From contig NZ_FOAV01000002.1 in the NCBI RefSeq assembly GCF_900109745.1, positions 597,729 through 661,728 of the forward strand: a stretch of 64,000 nt of DNA. The letters are read 5' to 3'. The notes under the pieces are model-generated. The model was not told the DNA's origin. It ran no database searches and worked only from the letters and a program-made list of their open reading frames with translations. Below, piece after piece: positions 1 to 8,758 of this stretch; the first letter of the stretch is position 1, and each line of letters starts with the position of its first letter. Source of the stretch: Roseateles sp. YR242. GTDB lineage: Bacteria > Pseudomonadota > Gammaproteobacteria > Burkholderiales > Burkholderiaceae_C. A program made the translations under genes and the position numbers.

Positions 1-827
1 TCGGCAAAACCCGAGGGACCGGCCCCACCGCCGTCGAGGTCGGAGGGCGCGCTCCGGCTGGGCGCTGCCGCAGCCAGGCCGCCATCGTCCAGCGGCGGCA
101 GGCCCAGCACATGACGCTCCGCCGCATTGCGTAGCTCCCGCACGTTGCCTGGCCAGGTATGCGTCAGCAGCAGCCTGCGCCCTTCGGCGCCGAGTGGGGG
201 GTTGGGTAGCTGGTGGCGTTCCGCCGCCTCGGCCGCGAAAGCGGCAAACAAGGGCACCACGCGTTCGGGCGAATCGCGCAATGCGGGCAGGCACAGACGC
301 ACGACGTTCAGCCGGAAGTAGAGGTCCTGCCGGAATCTCCCCGCCTTGACCAGCGCCGGAAGTGGCACCTTGGTCGACGCCAGCACACGAAAATCCGCAC
401 GAATGAAACGGCTGCCGCCCAGCCGCTCCGACCCGCGCTCCTGCAAGGCACGCAGCAGCTTGACCTGCGCGGCCAGCGGCATGCTGTCAATCTCGTCCAG
501 ATAAAGCGTGCCCTTGTCCGCCAGCTCGAATTTCCCTTCCCGGGACCGCGCCGCGCCGGTGAACGCACCGGCCTCATGGCCGAACAGCTCGCTCTCCGCC
601 AGATGCTCCGGAATGGCGGCGCAGTTAATGGCGATGAACTTCCCATGGCGGCCGGACCATTCGTGGATTTCGCGGGCGAGTGCGTCCTTGCCAGCCCCGG
701 TCTCTCCCTGTAGCAGCATGTCCACAGCCAGCGGCGCCAGACGCCGCGCGGCCTGCCAGGCAGCCGGTTCATGCAGGACTTCGACGACACTAGCGCCTGC
801 TTGCGCAGCCGCGATCAGGCGATCCAT
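1..827 (-). CDS. hrpS: HrpS-like sigma-54 activator, 3' part cut by window edge
   Basis: Bacterial enhancer-binding protein that remodels sigma-54 RNA polymerase. The readable 275 residues start with only about 37 residues before Walker A (GETGAGKD), so there is no receiver domain, as in HrpR/HrpS and PspF. The AAA+ core shows AESELFG, the sigma-54 contact loop GAFTGA, Walker B TLYLDEIDSMPL and the sensor region WPGNVRELRNAAERHVLG. These stretches resemble Pseudomonas syringae HrpS more than PspF. The C-terminal Fis-type DNA-binding domain lies beyond base 1. The ATG at 827 is the first start in frame. It is transcribed away from the pilT-like gene. Its likely target in this window is the -24/-12 promoter before the ECF sigma gene at 17811. 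HrpS rather than another short activator is inferred from similarity plus the hrp boxes around it. Confidence 0.85.
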   Translation of the reverse strand, partial: MDRLIAAAQAGASVVEVLHEPAAWQAARRLAPLAVDMLLQGETGAGKDALAREIHEWSGRHGKFIAINCAAIPEHLAESELFGHEAGAFTGAARSREGKFELADKGTLYLDEIDSMPLAAQVKLLRALQERGSERLGGSRFIRADFRVLASTKVPLPALVKAGRFRQDLYFRLNVVRLCLPALRDSPERVVPLFAAFAAEAAERHQLPNPPLGAEGRRLLLTHTWPGNVRELRNAAERHVLGLPPLDDGGLAAAAPSRSAPSDLDGGGAGPSGFA

Positions 828-866
828 GAATGCCCTCCCTTTGCCACCGAAGTCGGGGACTCGCGA

Positions 867-894
867 GGAACCATGGCCCGCTTGGGTCCACTTA
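867..894 (+). promoter_or_regulatory. hrp box promoter for the pilT-like gene
   Basis: GGAACC-N15-CCACTTA, an exact match to the classical HrpL consensus GGAACC-N15/16-CCACNNA. It points toward the pilT-like gene and ends 89 bases before its ATG. Confidence 0.8.
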
Positions 895-983
895 CCGCCA
901 ATGGCCCACGGCGACATGGCGGTCTCCCCCAAAAGTCCCGCGCAAGCCCTTGCCGATATTCACTACCGTTGCGAAAGGCCGTC

Positions 984-2165
984 ATGGACGCCAGCTCCGA
1001 ATTCGTCCCGATCGACCAAGGCCTTGCGGAAGGCGACGCCGCCGCGATCAATGCCGCCTCCGCCGTCCCGGCCCGGCGGGAGGCTTCAGCGCCCGACCTG
1101 CTGCAGCTGCTGGCGGCGGTCAGCAACGGCAACCACGCGGTGACGGACATCCACATCGAGCAGGACGAGTTGCCGATGATCAAGTCCCCCCGCGGCTGGC
1201 GGCCGCTGGAGTGGGGGCCCATTCGAGAGGAACAGTTGTATCCGCTGCTCGGCGCCATCGATGAGGACTGGCGGAGCCGTCTGCGCGTGGGCGCGATCGA
1301 TCGGCTGCTGGCGCTGCCCACCAGTCGCATGCGCTGCAACGTGTACTGCATCAAGGGCGGGCAGCGCATCGTGCTGTCACTCCGTTGCCTGCCACTGCGG
1401 CCGCTTCCGCTGGACCAGACGGGACTGCCGACCTACGTGCGCTCGGCGCTGCTGGAATCCAGCAAAGGCTTGATCCTGCTCACCGGACCGACGGGCTCCG
1501 GCAAGACCACCACGGCTGCCTCGATGATTGACCACATCAACGCCACACGAAGCGCGCACGTGGTGACGATCGAGGAACCCATCGAATACCAGTTCAGCCG
1601 TGCCCGCGCCCTGATCTCGCAGCGCGAGGTCCCAACCGACACGCCGAGCTTCGGCACGGGGCTGCGGGAAGCGCTGCGCCAGAAACCCGATGTGATCATG
1701 GTCGGCGAGGTGCGAGACCATGAGGCCGCCGATACCGTGCTGCATGCGGGCGAATCCGGCCACCTGGTGCTGGCGACCATGCACACCAGCAGCGCCATGG
1801 GCGCGATTTCCAAGCTGCTGTCGTTCTTCCCGCCGGAGCAGCGAGACCGACGCGCCGCCGCCCTGGGCGCGTCGCTGCTGGGGGTGGTCTGCCAGAGCCT
1901 GGTACCCGGAGAAAGCGGCGAGAACTACGTGCTTGCCAGCGAGATGATCTTCAACAATCACCAGCAGGCCACGCCCTTCATCGAGGACGCCTCGCGCTTC
2001 CACCTGCTGGGTGACTTCATGCGGCGCAAGGAGGACAACATGTCCCGGTCGCTCAACGACAGCCTCGCGCAACTGGTCGCCGCCCGCAAGGTGTCGTCCA
2101 AGGATGCGCTGCGGGCCGCCTACCTGCGGAGCGAACTGCACGAGATGCTGAGCCACATCCGCTGA
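984..2165 (+). CDS. PilT-type retraction ATPase of the type IVb pilus
   Basis: A 393-residue secretion ATPase of the PilT/GspE superfamily. It has Walker A GPTGSGKTTT near residue 168, an Asp box (VVTIEEPIEY), Walker B DVIMVGEVRD near 236 and a His box (HLVLATMHTSS). It lacks the zinc finger of PilB/GspE assembly ATPases and the long N-domain, as retraction ATPases and DotB/TraJ-type ATPases do. The ATG at 984 is preceded by GAAAGG; an upstream in-frame ATG at 873 would fall inside the hrp box and is rejected. It is divergent from hrpS and convergent with the pilus operon. It probably powers disassembly of the pilus encoded opposite; R64-type thin pili usually have no such partner. Retraction versus another role is inference. 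Confidence 0.8.
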   Translation: MDASSEFVPIDQGLAEGDAAAINAASAVPARREASAPDLLQLLAAVSNGNHAVTDIHIEQDELPMIKSPRGWRPLEWGPIREEQLYPLLGAIDEDWRSRLRVGAIDRLLALPTSRMRCNVYCIKGGQRIVLSLRCLPLRPLPLDQTGLPTYVRSALLESSKGLILLTGPTGSGKTTTAASMIDHINATRSAHVVTIEEPIEYQFSRARALISQREVPTDTPSFGTGLREALRQKPDVIMVGEVRDHEAADTVLHAGESGHLVLATMHTSSAMGAISKLLSFFPPEQRDRRAAALGASLLGVVCQSLVPGESGENYVLASEMIFNNHQQATPFIEDASRFHLLGDFMRRKEDNMSRSLNDSLAQLVAARKVSSKDALRAAYLRSELHEMLSHIR

Positions 2166-2183
2166 AGTCACAATCGCCTCCGA

Positions 2184-2211
2184 GGCCGGCGCGTGACAGC
2201 GCACGCCGGCC
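2184..2211. terminator. Hairpin between convergent pilT-like gene and pilus operon
   Basis: GGCCGGCG and CGCCGGCC form an 8-bp GC stem with a 12-base loop between two convergent stop codons (2165 and 2219). There is no clear T-run, so it may act in both directions but weakly. Confidence 0.45.
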
Positions 2212-2218
2212 AGGCGCC

Positions 2219-2719
2219 TTATCGTTCGGTCCATTGCCCGCGCAGCTCCGGCGGAAGGTTGGCGTACACGCGCCGGGCATATTCCAGACCGCGCACCGGA
2301 TTGGGTGTGTTGTAGGCGGCGATCGCCGCCCAGGTCATGCCGCGGGTACGGATGTTGTCTGCCAGGATCCACGCCCCCACCTCGATGCTGACACAAGGCT
2401 CGTACAGGTCCTTCTCCTGAATCCCGAATCGAGCCAGTTTCGGCAACCAGCTGCTGTTGATCTGCATCAGGCCGATGTCGTAGCTGCCATCGCCGTTGGC
2501 GCGGTTGATGGCTTTGGGCTGCAGTCCGGATTCGGTCTTCGCAATCGCGTAGAGCAGCTGAGGGCTCACGTTGTACTTCTGCGCCGCCTGCTCCCAGCAC
2601 GCCAGTGCCGGCCCGGCCAGACTCAGCGTCAGCGCCAGCCCGGACAATAGCTTCGCGGACAGGGCCGCACAGGAAGTGTTGAGGCGGCGCGGTGGCCGAG
2701 CGCTTGCGTTGCGAGTCAT
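2219..2719 (-). CDS. Periplasmic lytic transglycosylase of the pilus operon (R64 PilT type)
   Basis: A 166-residue specialised transglycosylase (SLT fold) that opens peptidoglycan for the pilus. A hydrophobic signal segment at about 22-40 ends in ALA. The catalytic Glu is E63 in KTESGL. Downstream motifs GLMQINSSW and AAYNTP are typical of VirB1/IagB/R64 PilT proteins. It is last in the pil operon, 19 bases after the pilV stop, with GGAG directly before the ATG. R64 PilT is a transglycosylase and must not be confused with the retraction ATPase of the same name; for that reason no symbol is given. Role inferred from family and operon. Confidence 0.85.
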   Translation of the reverse strand: MTRNASARPPRRLNTSCAALSAKLLSGLALTLSLAGPALACWEQAAQKYNVSPQLLYAIAKTESGLQPKAINRANGDGSYDIGLMQINSSWLPKLARFGIQEKDLYEPCVSIEVGAWILADNIRTRGMTWAAIAAYNTPNPVRGLEYARRVYANLPPELRGQWTER

Positions 2720-2738
2720 CTCCAGGGTCCCGATGTGG

Positions 2739-4424
2739 TCAATAGGTCAAGTCGATGGACCAGTCCATCTGCAGCGGTGTGAGCTCCACCACGTCGCCAG
2801 CGGCATTGCGGTAATTGGCCCGGTTGTAGAAGTTGCCGGCGTAGCTGGACCGGTAGGTGGTCCAGAAGACCTGCATGCGAAGCAGGTAGCCGTCACGGTT
2901 GCGCGGCACGGCCTTGGAGACCGTCACCGCCAGTGTCGAGATGTCGTTCACCAGCCGAGGCGACATCGCCCGGTTGGCCGCCAGCACACGGCCCGTGTCC
3001 CGGTCCACCACCTGGACCAGCAATGTCATCTGCGCGGTGCCGGCTGCACCGCTCACGTTGCCGTTGCTCATGGCGGCGTTGACGTTCGTGATGATGAGGC
3101 CGTCCTTGGTCGGCGTCAGTTGCCGTTCCACGGCAGCGGTGACGGTGTCGTTGGGCGCGTCGTACTGGAACGGCCCATCGTAGAAAGAAGTCCCTGCCGG
3201 ATAGGCGAGGTAGCCGGAGCGCATCACGACGCTGCTGCCGGTCTCGGTGTAGGCGAGTTCTTGCGTGGCCTGGGAGCGCCAACGCCCCTCTCGGCAGGTC
3301 AGGAGCAGCCCTTCCGCCGTGCGCGAAATCAAGCCATCCCGGGCACAGGCCTGGCCCACCACCTCCACGCTGGCCACGCGCAGGTAGTTGCCGCTGGAGA
3401 CCCCGGGGACGTCGAAATTGCCGTCCTGGTCGACGGCCAGCGCCTGCCACGCACTGCCGGTCCAGGCGAATGCACGCGAGGTGTCGACCGTCAAGCGCAC
3501 GTCGCCCACGCCATTGCCGGTCGCGGGCAGCGAGGCGGCATCCGGCACCGGGTCTTTCCAGGACGCGGATCCCTGGCGCCGCCAGACGCCCGCCTGGCAA
3601 CTCAGCACCACGCCGCGAGCATCGACCGCCACGCGCCCCGTGGATGCGGTGTCCGCAGCGTTGCACAGCGGGTCGGCGGCGTCGTTCTCCACGGCGACGC
3701 CACGGCCCCGGAAGGCAATCGGCTGCGACATCGCATTGAGTTCGGGGTGTCCCGGCACCTCGTTGCGATAGAGGTAGTCGACGGCGCTGGTGTCCGGCCC
3801 GTCGAAGAACAGCGCCGAGGCCAGGCGATTGGCCGGCGTCAGTGTCCCGCCGCCAGCGCCGCAGCTCACCGTGAACGGATTGAGGTTGACGCGCCAGGCT
3901 CCGAAAGCACCCTGGGCGATGGTGGGCTCATCCTCGGTGATCTGGCCTCCGCCGCGGCCTGCGTGTGCGGCAATGTAGGCAATGTCGCGTTGCGGAATGG
4001 ACTCTCCGCCCTCCGCCACGATCAAGGCCTGGAGCTTGCCGGGCTGCGCTTGCAGGATGCGCACGCAGGGAATCTGGCCGAACGCGTTCTCGAGCCGGAA
4101 GCCTTCGGGCAGCAGATTTAGATCAACCAACGCGCTCAGCGGCACGGCGGCCGGCCCGTCGGCGGTCTGTGACACCAGGTCCGCGTAGTGGGCCCGCACG
4201 TAGCGTTCAGCCGCATCCACCGCGGACGCCTGATGCTGGGCCGCATGCTGGCCTCGCGTGTCATTGATGCCCGATTGCACCAGGGCCACAGCGCCGGCCG
4301 CCAGGACCGCCAGGATCGCCAGGGCGCCCAGGAGCTCCAGCAAGGTGACGCCCCGTTGGCGCCGCGCCTGTCTCTGGCAACGGCGCCCGCCCGGCGACCC
4401 TTCGGCGGCAAAGACTGCGCGCAT
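2739..4424 (-). CDS. pilV: PilV-like minor pilin / tip adhesin
   Basis: A 561-residue prepilin. A basic leader ends in QRG, followed by VTLLELLGALAILAVLAAG, which gives a type IV cleavage site after Gly25 with Glu at +5. The long C-terminal part has two copies of a Cys-G-x-L-x-Cys-x-x-G-x-W-R-x-Q module (about 252-283 and 360-384), the module seen in shufflon-encoded PilV tails. In R64, PilV sits at the pilus tip and binds recipient lipopolysaccharide. No Rci recombinase or inverted segments follow the gene, so the tail looks fixed. The start at 4424 has GAGGGAG upstream and lies 2 bases after the stop of the preceding gene, which suggests coupling. The in-frame ATG at 4448 is less likely. 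Confidence 0.8.
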   Translation of the reverse strand: MRAVFAAEGSPGGRRCQRQARRQRGVTLLELLGALAILAVLAAGAVALVQSGINDTRGQHAAQHQASAVDAAERYVRAHYADLVSQTADGPAAVPLSALVDLNLLPEGFRLENAFGQIPCVRILQAQPGKLQALIVAEGGESIPQRDIAYIAAHAGRGGGQITEDEPTIAQGAFGAWRVNLNPFTVSCGAGGGTLTPANRLASALFFDGPDTSAVDYLYRNEVPGHPELNAMSQPIAFRGRGVAVENDAADPLCNAADTASTGRVAVDARGVVLSCQAGVWRRQGSASWKDPVPDAASLPATGNGVGDVRLTVDTSRAFAWTGSAWQALAVDQDGNFDVPGVSSGNYLRVASVEVVGQACARDGLISRTAEGLLLTCREGRWRSQATQELAYTETGSSVVMRSGYLAYPAGTSFYDGPFQYDAPNDTVTAAVERQLTPTKDGLIITNVNAAMSNGNVSGAAGTAQMTLLVQVVDRDTGRVLAANRAMSPRLVNDISTLAVTVSKAVPRNRDGYLLRMQVFWTTYRSSYAGNFYNRANYRNAAGDVVELTPLQMDWSIDLTY

Positions 4425-4426
4425 GC

Positions 4427-4882
4427 TCACTCCCTCGCGGCCAGCCACACGGCGGCCCCGTCCGGAATGTCCGCTGATACGGCGATGCCGGTGTCGCCAA
4501 GGTCCGGCGACATCAGCGTGCCGGTGGCCGCATGCGCCTGCCCGACCAGCATGGACCCACCGGCCAGGCGACGCATCTGCATCAGCAGGTCGGGGGGCGC
4601 CACCCCGTCCAGATAGACGATCACCAACCGCCCGTCAATGCGCGCATGGATGCCGGGCGATGGATGCGCCCAATCCGGCAATCCAAGATCGCCCTGGGCC
4701 AACGCGCCCTCGAACGATGGATGCGCCCGGCTAAAGGCTACTGCGGCACTCCGGACGGTGGCCATCGACTCCGCAGTCGAACGTGATCGCAGGCCCTCGA
4801 CCTCCCGCGCGTCGTGCCGGGCATCCAGGGCCATCCAGCCGATCGCGGCGGCAGCGCTCACCAGCATCGCCTGCGCCCACAT
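4427..4882 (-). CDS. PilM-like pilus accessory protein
   Basis: A 151-residue protein with one N-terminal membrane helix (about 1-18), a helical stretch and a small soluble domain. There is no prepilin Glu5 motif, so it is not a pilin. Size and layout fit the small PilM protein of R64-type pili (PF07419), although in R64 that gene lies between pilL and pilN, not between pilS and pilV. AGGAG is placed 8 bases before the ATG. It probably sits in the inner membrane as part of the assembly platform. Identity is tentative; it could be a lineage-specific accessory protein. Confidence 0.55.
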   Translation of the reverse strand: MWAQAMLVSAAAAIGWMALDARHDAREVEGLRSRSTAESMATVRSAAVAFSRAHPSFEGALAQGDLGLPDWAHPSPGIHARIDGRLVIVYLDGVAPPDLLMQMRRLAGGSMLVGQAHAATGTLMSPDLGDTGIAVSADIPDGAAVWLAARE

Positions 4883-4913
4883 CAGACCGTCTCCTGCTCG
4901 GTGTGCACGGACT

Positions 4914-5486
4914 TCATCGCGCCGTCCAGGTCACGGTGTTGGCCGTCGCATCGGTGCACTGCTCCGCCGCCTGCGCCGGGCTGACCGGTGGGGTCAGCCC
5001 CGCCGATCCGTTCACCGAAACGCCCATCCACTCTCCCGACGTGGCGACCAGCTCCACGCACGTCTGCTGCGGCACGTTGCCATAGCTGATGTCGAAGGTG
5101 GTGGATGCACCGGTCACGTTCACCGGTCCATTCCAGGCGTTGGTGACCGCGGTGCCGTTGACCGCGAGCGTGGAAGGAAAGACCTTTGCACGGATCAACA
5201 CCTCATTGAGGCTGCCCGTGCCATAGGCCCCGGCCTGACTCATGAACAGGCGCTTCACACCGGTGCTGATGGCGGCGATCTCTTCCTGGGAACGATTGGA
5301 CCGTGCACCGCTGAACGCGTTGGTCAGCAGAGCCACGGCGCCGACGACTATGGTGGCCGCGACGCCAAGGAAGGCAATGGCCTCCAGCAGCGAAGCGCCT
5401 CTCTGCTCTGCACGACGCGAGAGCGGTGGCGGTGAAGCGGGACGGACCTTCAGGCGGCACGTCGATGGCGAAACGATGGACAACAT
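4914..5486 (-). CDS. pilS: PilS major type IVb pilin
   Basis: A 190-residue prepilin: a long basic leader ending EQRG at Gly30, then ASLLEAIAFLGVAATIVVGA with Glu at +5. This is the type IVb arrangement (long leader, non-Phe first residue). The mature pilin is about 160 residues with Cys pairs in the C-terminal half (TCVEL and EQCTD), probably the disulfide D-region. The start at 5486 is chosen because AAGGAG lies 7 bases upstream; an alternative ATG at 5501 adds five residues. No prepilin peptidase (PilU) is in the operon, so a PilD elsewhere must process it. Confidence 0.85.
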   Translation of the reverse strand: MLSIVSPSTCRLKVRPASPPPLSRRAEQRGASLLEAIAFLGVAATIVVGAVALLTNAFSGARSNRSQEEIAAISTGVKRLFMSQAGAYGTGSLNEVLIRAKVFPSTLAVNGTAVTNAWNGPVNVTGASTTFDISYGNVPQQTCVELVATSGEWMGVSVNGSAGLTPPVSPAQAAEQCTDATANTVTWTAR

Positions 5487-5530
5487 CGGGAGCTCCTTCA
5501 TCACTGGCAGAGGCGGGTTCGGAGGGGGAA

Positions 5531-6607
5531 TCAATGCATCAGGCGGGTCGAGGACACCACCTGCTCCTGGATACTGAACATACCGACGGCGAGCCAGGCG
5601 ATGACCGTGGTCAACAGCGCAATGGCCAGCCCGTTCGCAAGCTTCATCTGGGCCGAGATGCGCGCCACGCCGTCCTCCATCCATTCGTGCGCCAGCCGTT
5701 GCAGCACCTCGGGAAAACCGCGGTACTCCGAATACACGCAGAGGTCGTCCACGATCTCCGCGGACGGGAAGCCATAACCGGCATGCCGCAGCGCCTCGCC
5801 ACAGTTCAGGCCGGACTTCACGCCGAGCAACGCGCCCTCGAGACGCTCGCGCAACCAGGGCCCGGCCGACTCGCATTGCCGGTAGAGGGCTTTCTCGACG
5901 GTAATGCCGGCTGCCAGCAGGGCGGAAAACGCCAACAGGAAACTGCTGCCGCTGATCAGCCGGTAGATCGAGAAGGGTGGCACCCGCTCGACCCAGAGCC
6001 GGGAGCTACCGCTCCAGCGCGGCAAGGCGTAGGCGACAAGTCCGAAGGCGGCCAGCAGCGCCAGCACCGCCAGCGGCATCCACTGCTGCACCCACAAGGA
6101 CATCCAGTGCAGCCCGCGAGCGGCGCCATGCCACTGGGCAGGATCCCCCAGCCGGGCGAACTCCGGCACCACCCGCGTGCCGAAGAGGTAGATGTAGCCC
6201 ACGATCGAACACAGGATGAGGATCGGATATGCCGCCCCGCCTATCACCGCGCTGCGGATGCGGCGAGAGGTCTGCACCACTTCCGCCGCCGCCGCGAGGC
6301 TCGCTTCCAGCCGGCCCGATTGCTCGCCGGCCTGCACCAGCAAGCGTTCTGCGCGAGGCGCCCAGTCGCTCATGCCGTCCGACAGCATGCGGCCACTCTG
6401 CACCGCGCGCTTCCACTCGAACAGGACGATGGCAAGGGGTTCGGACGGCCGCCGGCCACGGAGCGACGCGCGCTGGTAGAGGTCATCCAGCACCCTCACG
6501 AGCGGCAATCCGTTGGCCAGCATCGTGGCAATCTGGCGATAGACGCGCAGCCGCACCGGCTCGGTGAAGACCAGACGCGCCCAGGCACGGTGGAGATCAA
6601 ATCGCAA
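5531..6607 (-). CDS. pilR: PilR inner-membrane platform protein (GspF family)
   Basis: A 358-residue polytopic protein of the PilC/GspF/TcpE/PilR family that anchors the assembly ATPase and pilin subunits. Visible features are the first GspF domain (IATMLANGLPLVRVLDDL), hydrophobic segments near IGGAAYPILILCSIVGYIYL and WMPLAVLALLAAFGLVAYAL, a second GspF repeat (LLAFSALLAAGITVEKAL), and a last helix near the C-terminus (GLAIALLTTVIAWLAVGMF). The start is a TTG at 6607 with a near-perfect Shine-Dalgarno CAGGAGGTCGACC before it, and it overlaps the end of pilQ by 11 bases. Long ORFs reading further upstream in this frame overlap pilQ and are not real. Confidence 0.85.
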   Translation of the reverse strand: MRFDLHRAWARLVFTEPVRLRVYRQIATMLANGLPLVRVLDDLYQRASLRGRRPSEPLAIVLFEWKRAVQSGRMLSDGMSDWAPRAERLLVQAGEQSGRLEASLAAAAEVVQTSRRIRSAVIGGAAYPILILCSIVGYIYLFGTRVVPEFARLGDPAQWHGAARGLHWMSLWVQQWMPLAVLALLAAFGLVAYALPRWSGSSRLWVERVPPFSIYRLISGSSFLLAFSALLAAGITVEKALYRQCESAGPWLRERLEGALLGVKSGLNCGEALRHAGYGFPSAEIVDDLCVYSEYRGFPEVLQRLAHEWMEDGVARISAQMKLANGLAIALLTTVIAWLAVGMFSIQEQVVSSTRLMH

Positions 6608-8156
6608 GGTCGACCTCCTGGACGTACATGCTGGGCGCCAGGCGCCCCACGGCCCGCTCCGCCATGGCCGGATCAACAATGCCTTCGCGGACCTTGGCGA
6701 TGGCGTGCTCGACCATCGTAAGGCCGCCCATCGCGTCTCGCCAATGGCGGATGGCCGCGGACTTGTCGCCAGCGCGCAGCAGTGCGCAGAAACGCTCGTC
6801 GGGCGCGATGACCTCAGCGAGTACCGTGCGTCCGATCGTGCCTCGTCCGCCACAGGCCATGCACCCGGTGCCGACGACGCGCACCGCAGTGAGGTCCTGG
6901 CCGATGGTGGCGTGCAGTCGTTCCTGCAGTTCGGGGGAGGGGGTCTGGCGCGCCAAGTCGCTGCCCAGCGGCTGGCAGCATGACGGGCACAGACGCTTGA
7001 CCAGGCGCTGGCTGATAAGCCCCGTGATGATGCTGAGGTCCGCCACCATGCGCAGCGGCAGGCCGATGTCCTCCAGGCGGTCCACAATGCCAACGGCGCT
7101 GTTGGCATGGACCGAACTCCAGACCTGGTGGCCGGTCATCGCTGCGCGCAAGGCGCTGCGAGCCGAGGCCATGTCCCGGATCTCGCCGATCATGATGGTG
7201 TCGGGATCCAGCCGCATGGCATTGACGATGGCCGCCGAGAACAAGCGTGCACGATCTTCCTCGCTCGCCGCGTTGACCAGCGGGGTCTGGACGGCACCGG
7301 CAATCGGATATTCGACCGGGTCCTCCACGGTGATCACATGCAGCCTGCCCTCCTGCTGGGCCAGCTGACCGAGCAGCACCCGCTGCAGCGTCGTCGACTT
7401 CCCGGAGCCCGCCGGGCCGCTGATGAGGTTCATGCCGGTCGGCTGCTCGCGCAAGGTCTGCAGCACGCTGGCCTGCGCCGGCGTGAAACCGAGCCGGCAC
7501 AGATCCAACGTCTCGCCCGCATCGTTGTAGAGCAGCCGAAGCACCATCAGCCAGCCTTCGCTGGTCGGCGTGGTGGCGATGCGAACGCCGATCAACTGCT
7601 CCGGAAGCTTGTCCCGGTCGGCGATGGCCGCGTCCTGACGCTCGGTGGGCTTGTAAGCGTTGTCGGAGACGCTGGCCATCGCACCGTACAGCGTGGCGAG
7701 CAGCCGTGCCCCGTACTCGCGGGTGTGGCCGCCGATGCGTTCCAGGTCGTTGTGGATGCGGAAATAGACTTCCGTCCCCAGCTGCTTGACCCGGATGTGG
7801 ATGTCCGAGGCCTGGGCTGAACACGCGGCGGTGAGCAGGTCCTTCGCATCTTGCTGCATGCGCGTGTGCTCAGGATCGAACTGCGCGCGCGAGGCGCCGC
7901 GGTAGTGGCGACCGATCACCTCGATGGGCACGGAAACGATGCGGCACGCATGACCGAGATGACGAAGACGCGCCTGGTAGGACAGGACATAGGCATTCAT
8001 CGCCTGCCCTTGCGCGATCAACAGTTGCCCGTCCGACAACAGGCAGACGAACTTGCGTTCTTCCTCGCCCGCTGCAAGCAGTCCGGAGGCGCTGAGCACT
8101 TCCACGGGCATCGGATCCGCCCGCGCCATGTCACGCAACGATGCGGGCGCGTTCAT
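6597..8156 (-). CDS. pilQ: PilQ assembly ATPase (GspE/PilB family, R64 naming)
   Basis: A 519-residue cytoplasmic hexameric ATPase that drives pilin polymerisation. Walker A GPAGSGKST is at 247-255, the Asp box is VITVEDPVEY, Walker B is DTIMIGEIRD near 320-328, and the His box is VWSSVHANS. A four-Cys zinc finger (CPSCC and CMACGG) follows, as in assembly ATPases. In R64 naming this is PilQ and not the secretin. It overlaps pilP (ATGA) and pilR, so the whole block is translated as one coupled unit. Confidence 0.88.
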   Translation of the reverse strand: MNAPASLRDMARADPMPVEVLSASGLLAAGEEERKFVCLLSDGQLLIAQGQAMNAYVLSYQARLRHLGHACRIVSVPIEVIGRHYRGASRAQFDPEHTRMQQDAKDLLTAACSAQASDIHIRVKQLGTEVYFRIHNDLERIGGHTREYGARLLATLYGAMASVSDNAYKPTERQDAAIADRDKLPEQLIGVRIATTPTSEGWLMVLRLLYNDAGETLDLCRLGFTPAQASVLQTLREQPTGMNLISGPAGSGKSTTLQRVLLGQLAQQEGRLHVITVEDPVEYPIAGAVQTPLVNAASEEDRARLFSAAIVNAMRLDPDTIMIGEIRDMASARSALRAAMTGHQVWSSVHANSAVGIVDRLEDIGLPLRMVADLSIITGLISQRLVKRLCPSCCQPLGSDLARQTPSPELQERLHATIGQDLTAVRVVGTGCMACGGRGTIGRTVLAEVIAPDERFCALLRAGDKSAAIRHWRDAMGGLTMVEHAIAKVREGIVDPAMAERAVGRLAPSMYVQEVDLAI

Positions 8157-8758
8157 CGCGGGCTTCCCGGGTTCAGGTTGCCATTGGGCTGAGGGCCGGC
8201 CATCGAAGGCGCTGGGGGCACCATGGGCGCGAGTGCCGGCAGCCCCGTCATGCCGCTGCTTCCGGGTGCGGGGAACGGACTGCGCGCCATCCCCAGCGAA
8301 GTCGCAGCCGGGCGCAGCCCCTCTCCGAGGTCCGCGGCGGCCCGGAGGCGCAGCTGCTTGCGCCCGGCCGTCATGACCGTGACCCCCGTGGCGGCGATGG
8401 CGACCACCCGGACGCCGTCCGGCAGAAGGTCGCCCACCACGACGTCGAGCTGGGACCCGTTCTCCATGGCCAGGGTCGCGCTGACGCGCCGCCCCAGCCC
8501 CTCGATGCCCAGGACCGTGGGCAGACCGTTCTGCCGGTAAGGGGCCTGCCGATCGATATCGGCCTGCCGCGCCGCAATCTGCGCGCGCGTCTCGGCCACG
8601 CGCAGCCGGGCCTTGAGCACCACGTGCTCCGCCTCGATCTGTGCAAGCTCCTCCGCAGTGGTGCCGGCATGCGCCGGAGGCGCCATCATCACCGCAACGC
8701 CCACCGCTGCCGCGAGCAGCCAGAAGCCACCCAGACGGGGCGTTCCCTCATTTCGCAT
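8153..8758 (-). CDS. pilP: PilP pilus biogenesis protein
   Basis: A 201-residue periplasmic protein with an N-terminal membrane/signal helix (WLLAAAVGVAVMMAPPAHA). A helical stretch follows that starts with TAEELAQIEAEHVVLKARL. Then comes a small beta domain with GLGRRVSATLAMENGSQLDV and VVGDLLPDGVRVVAI, the pattern of R64 PilP. The C-terminus is Pro/Gly-rich. In these systems PilP links the inner-membrane platform to the secretin. The start at 8758 has AAGGAG and overlaps the end of pilO by 11 bases. Confidence 0.8.
   Translation of the reverse strand: MRNEGTPRLGGFWLLAAAVGVAVMMAPPAHAGTTAEELAQIEAEHVVLKARLRVAETRAQIAARQADIDRQAPYRQNGLPTVLGIEGLGRRVSATLAMENGSQLDVVVGDLLPDGVRVVAIAATGVTVMTAGRKQLRLRAAADLGEGLRPAATSLGMARSPFPAPGSSGMTGLPALAPMVPPAPSMAGPQPNGNLNPGSPR

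Noticed and set aside
2571..4121. 516-codon open frame on the plus strand
   Set aside because: Antisense to pilV, which has a prepilin signal and operon context.
5531..7108. Longer pilR frame starting at 7108
   Set aside because: The upstream 167 codons overlap pilQ in another frame; TTG 6607 has a near-perfect Shine-Dalgarno.
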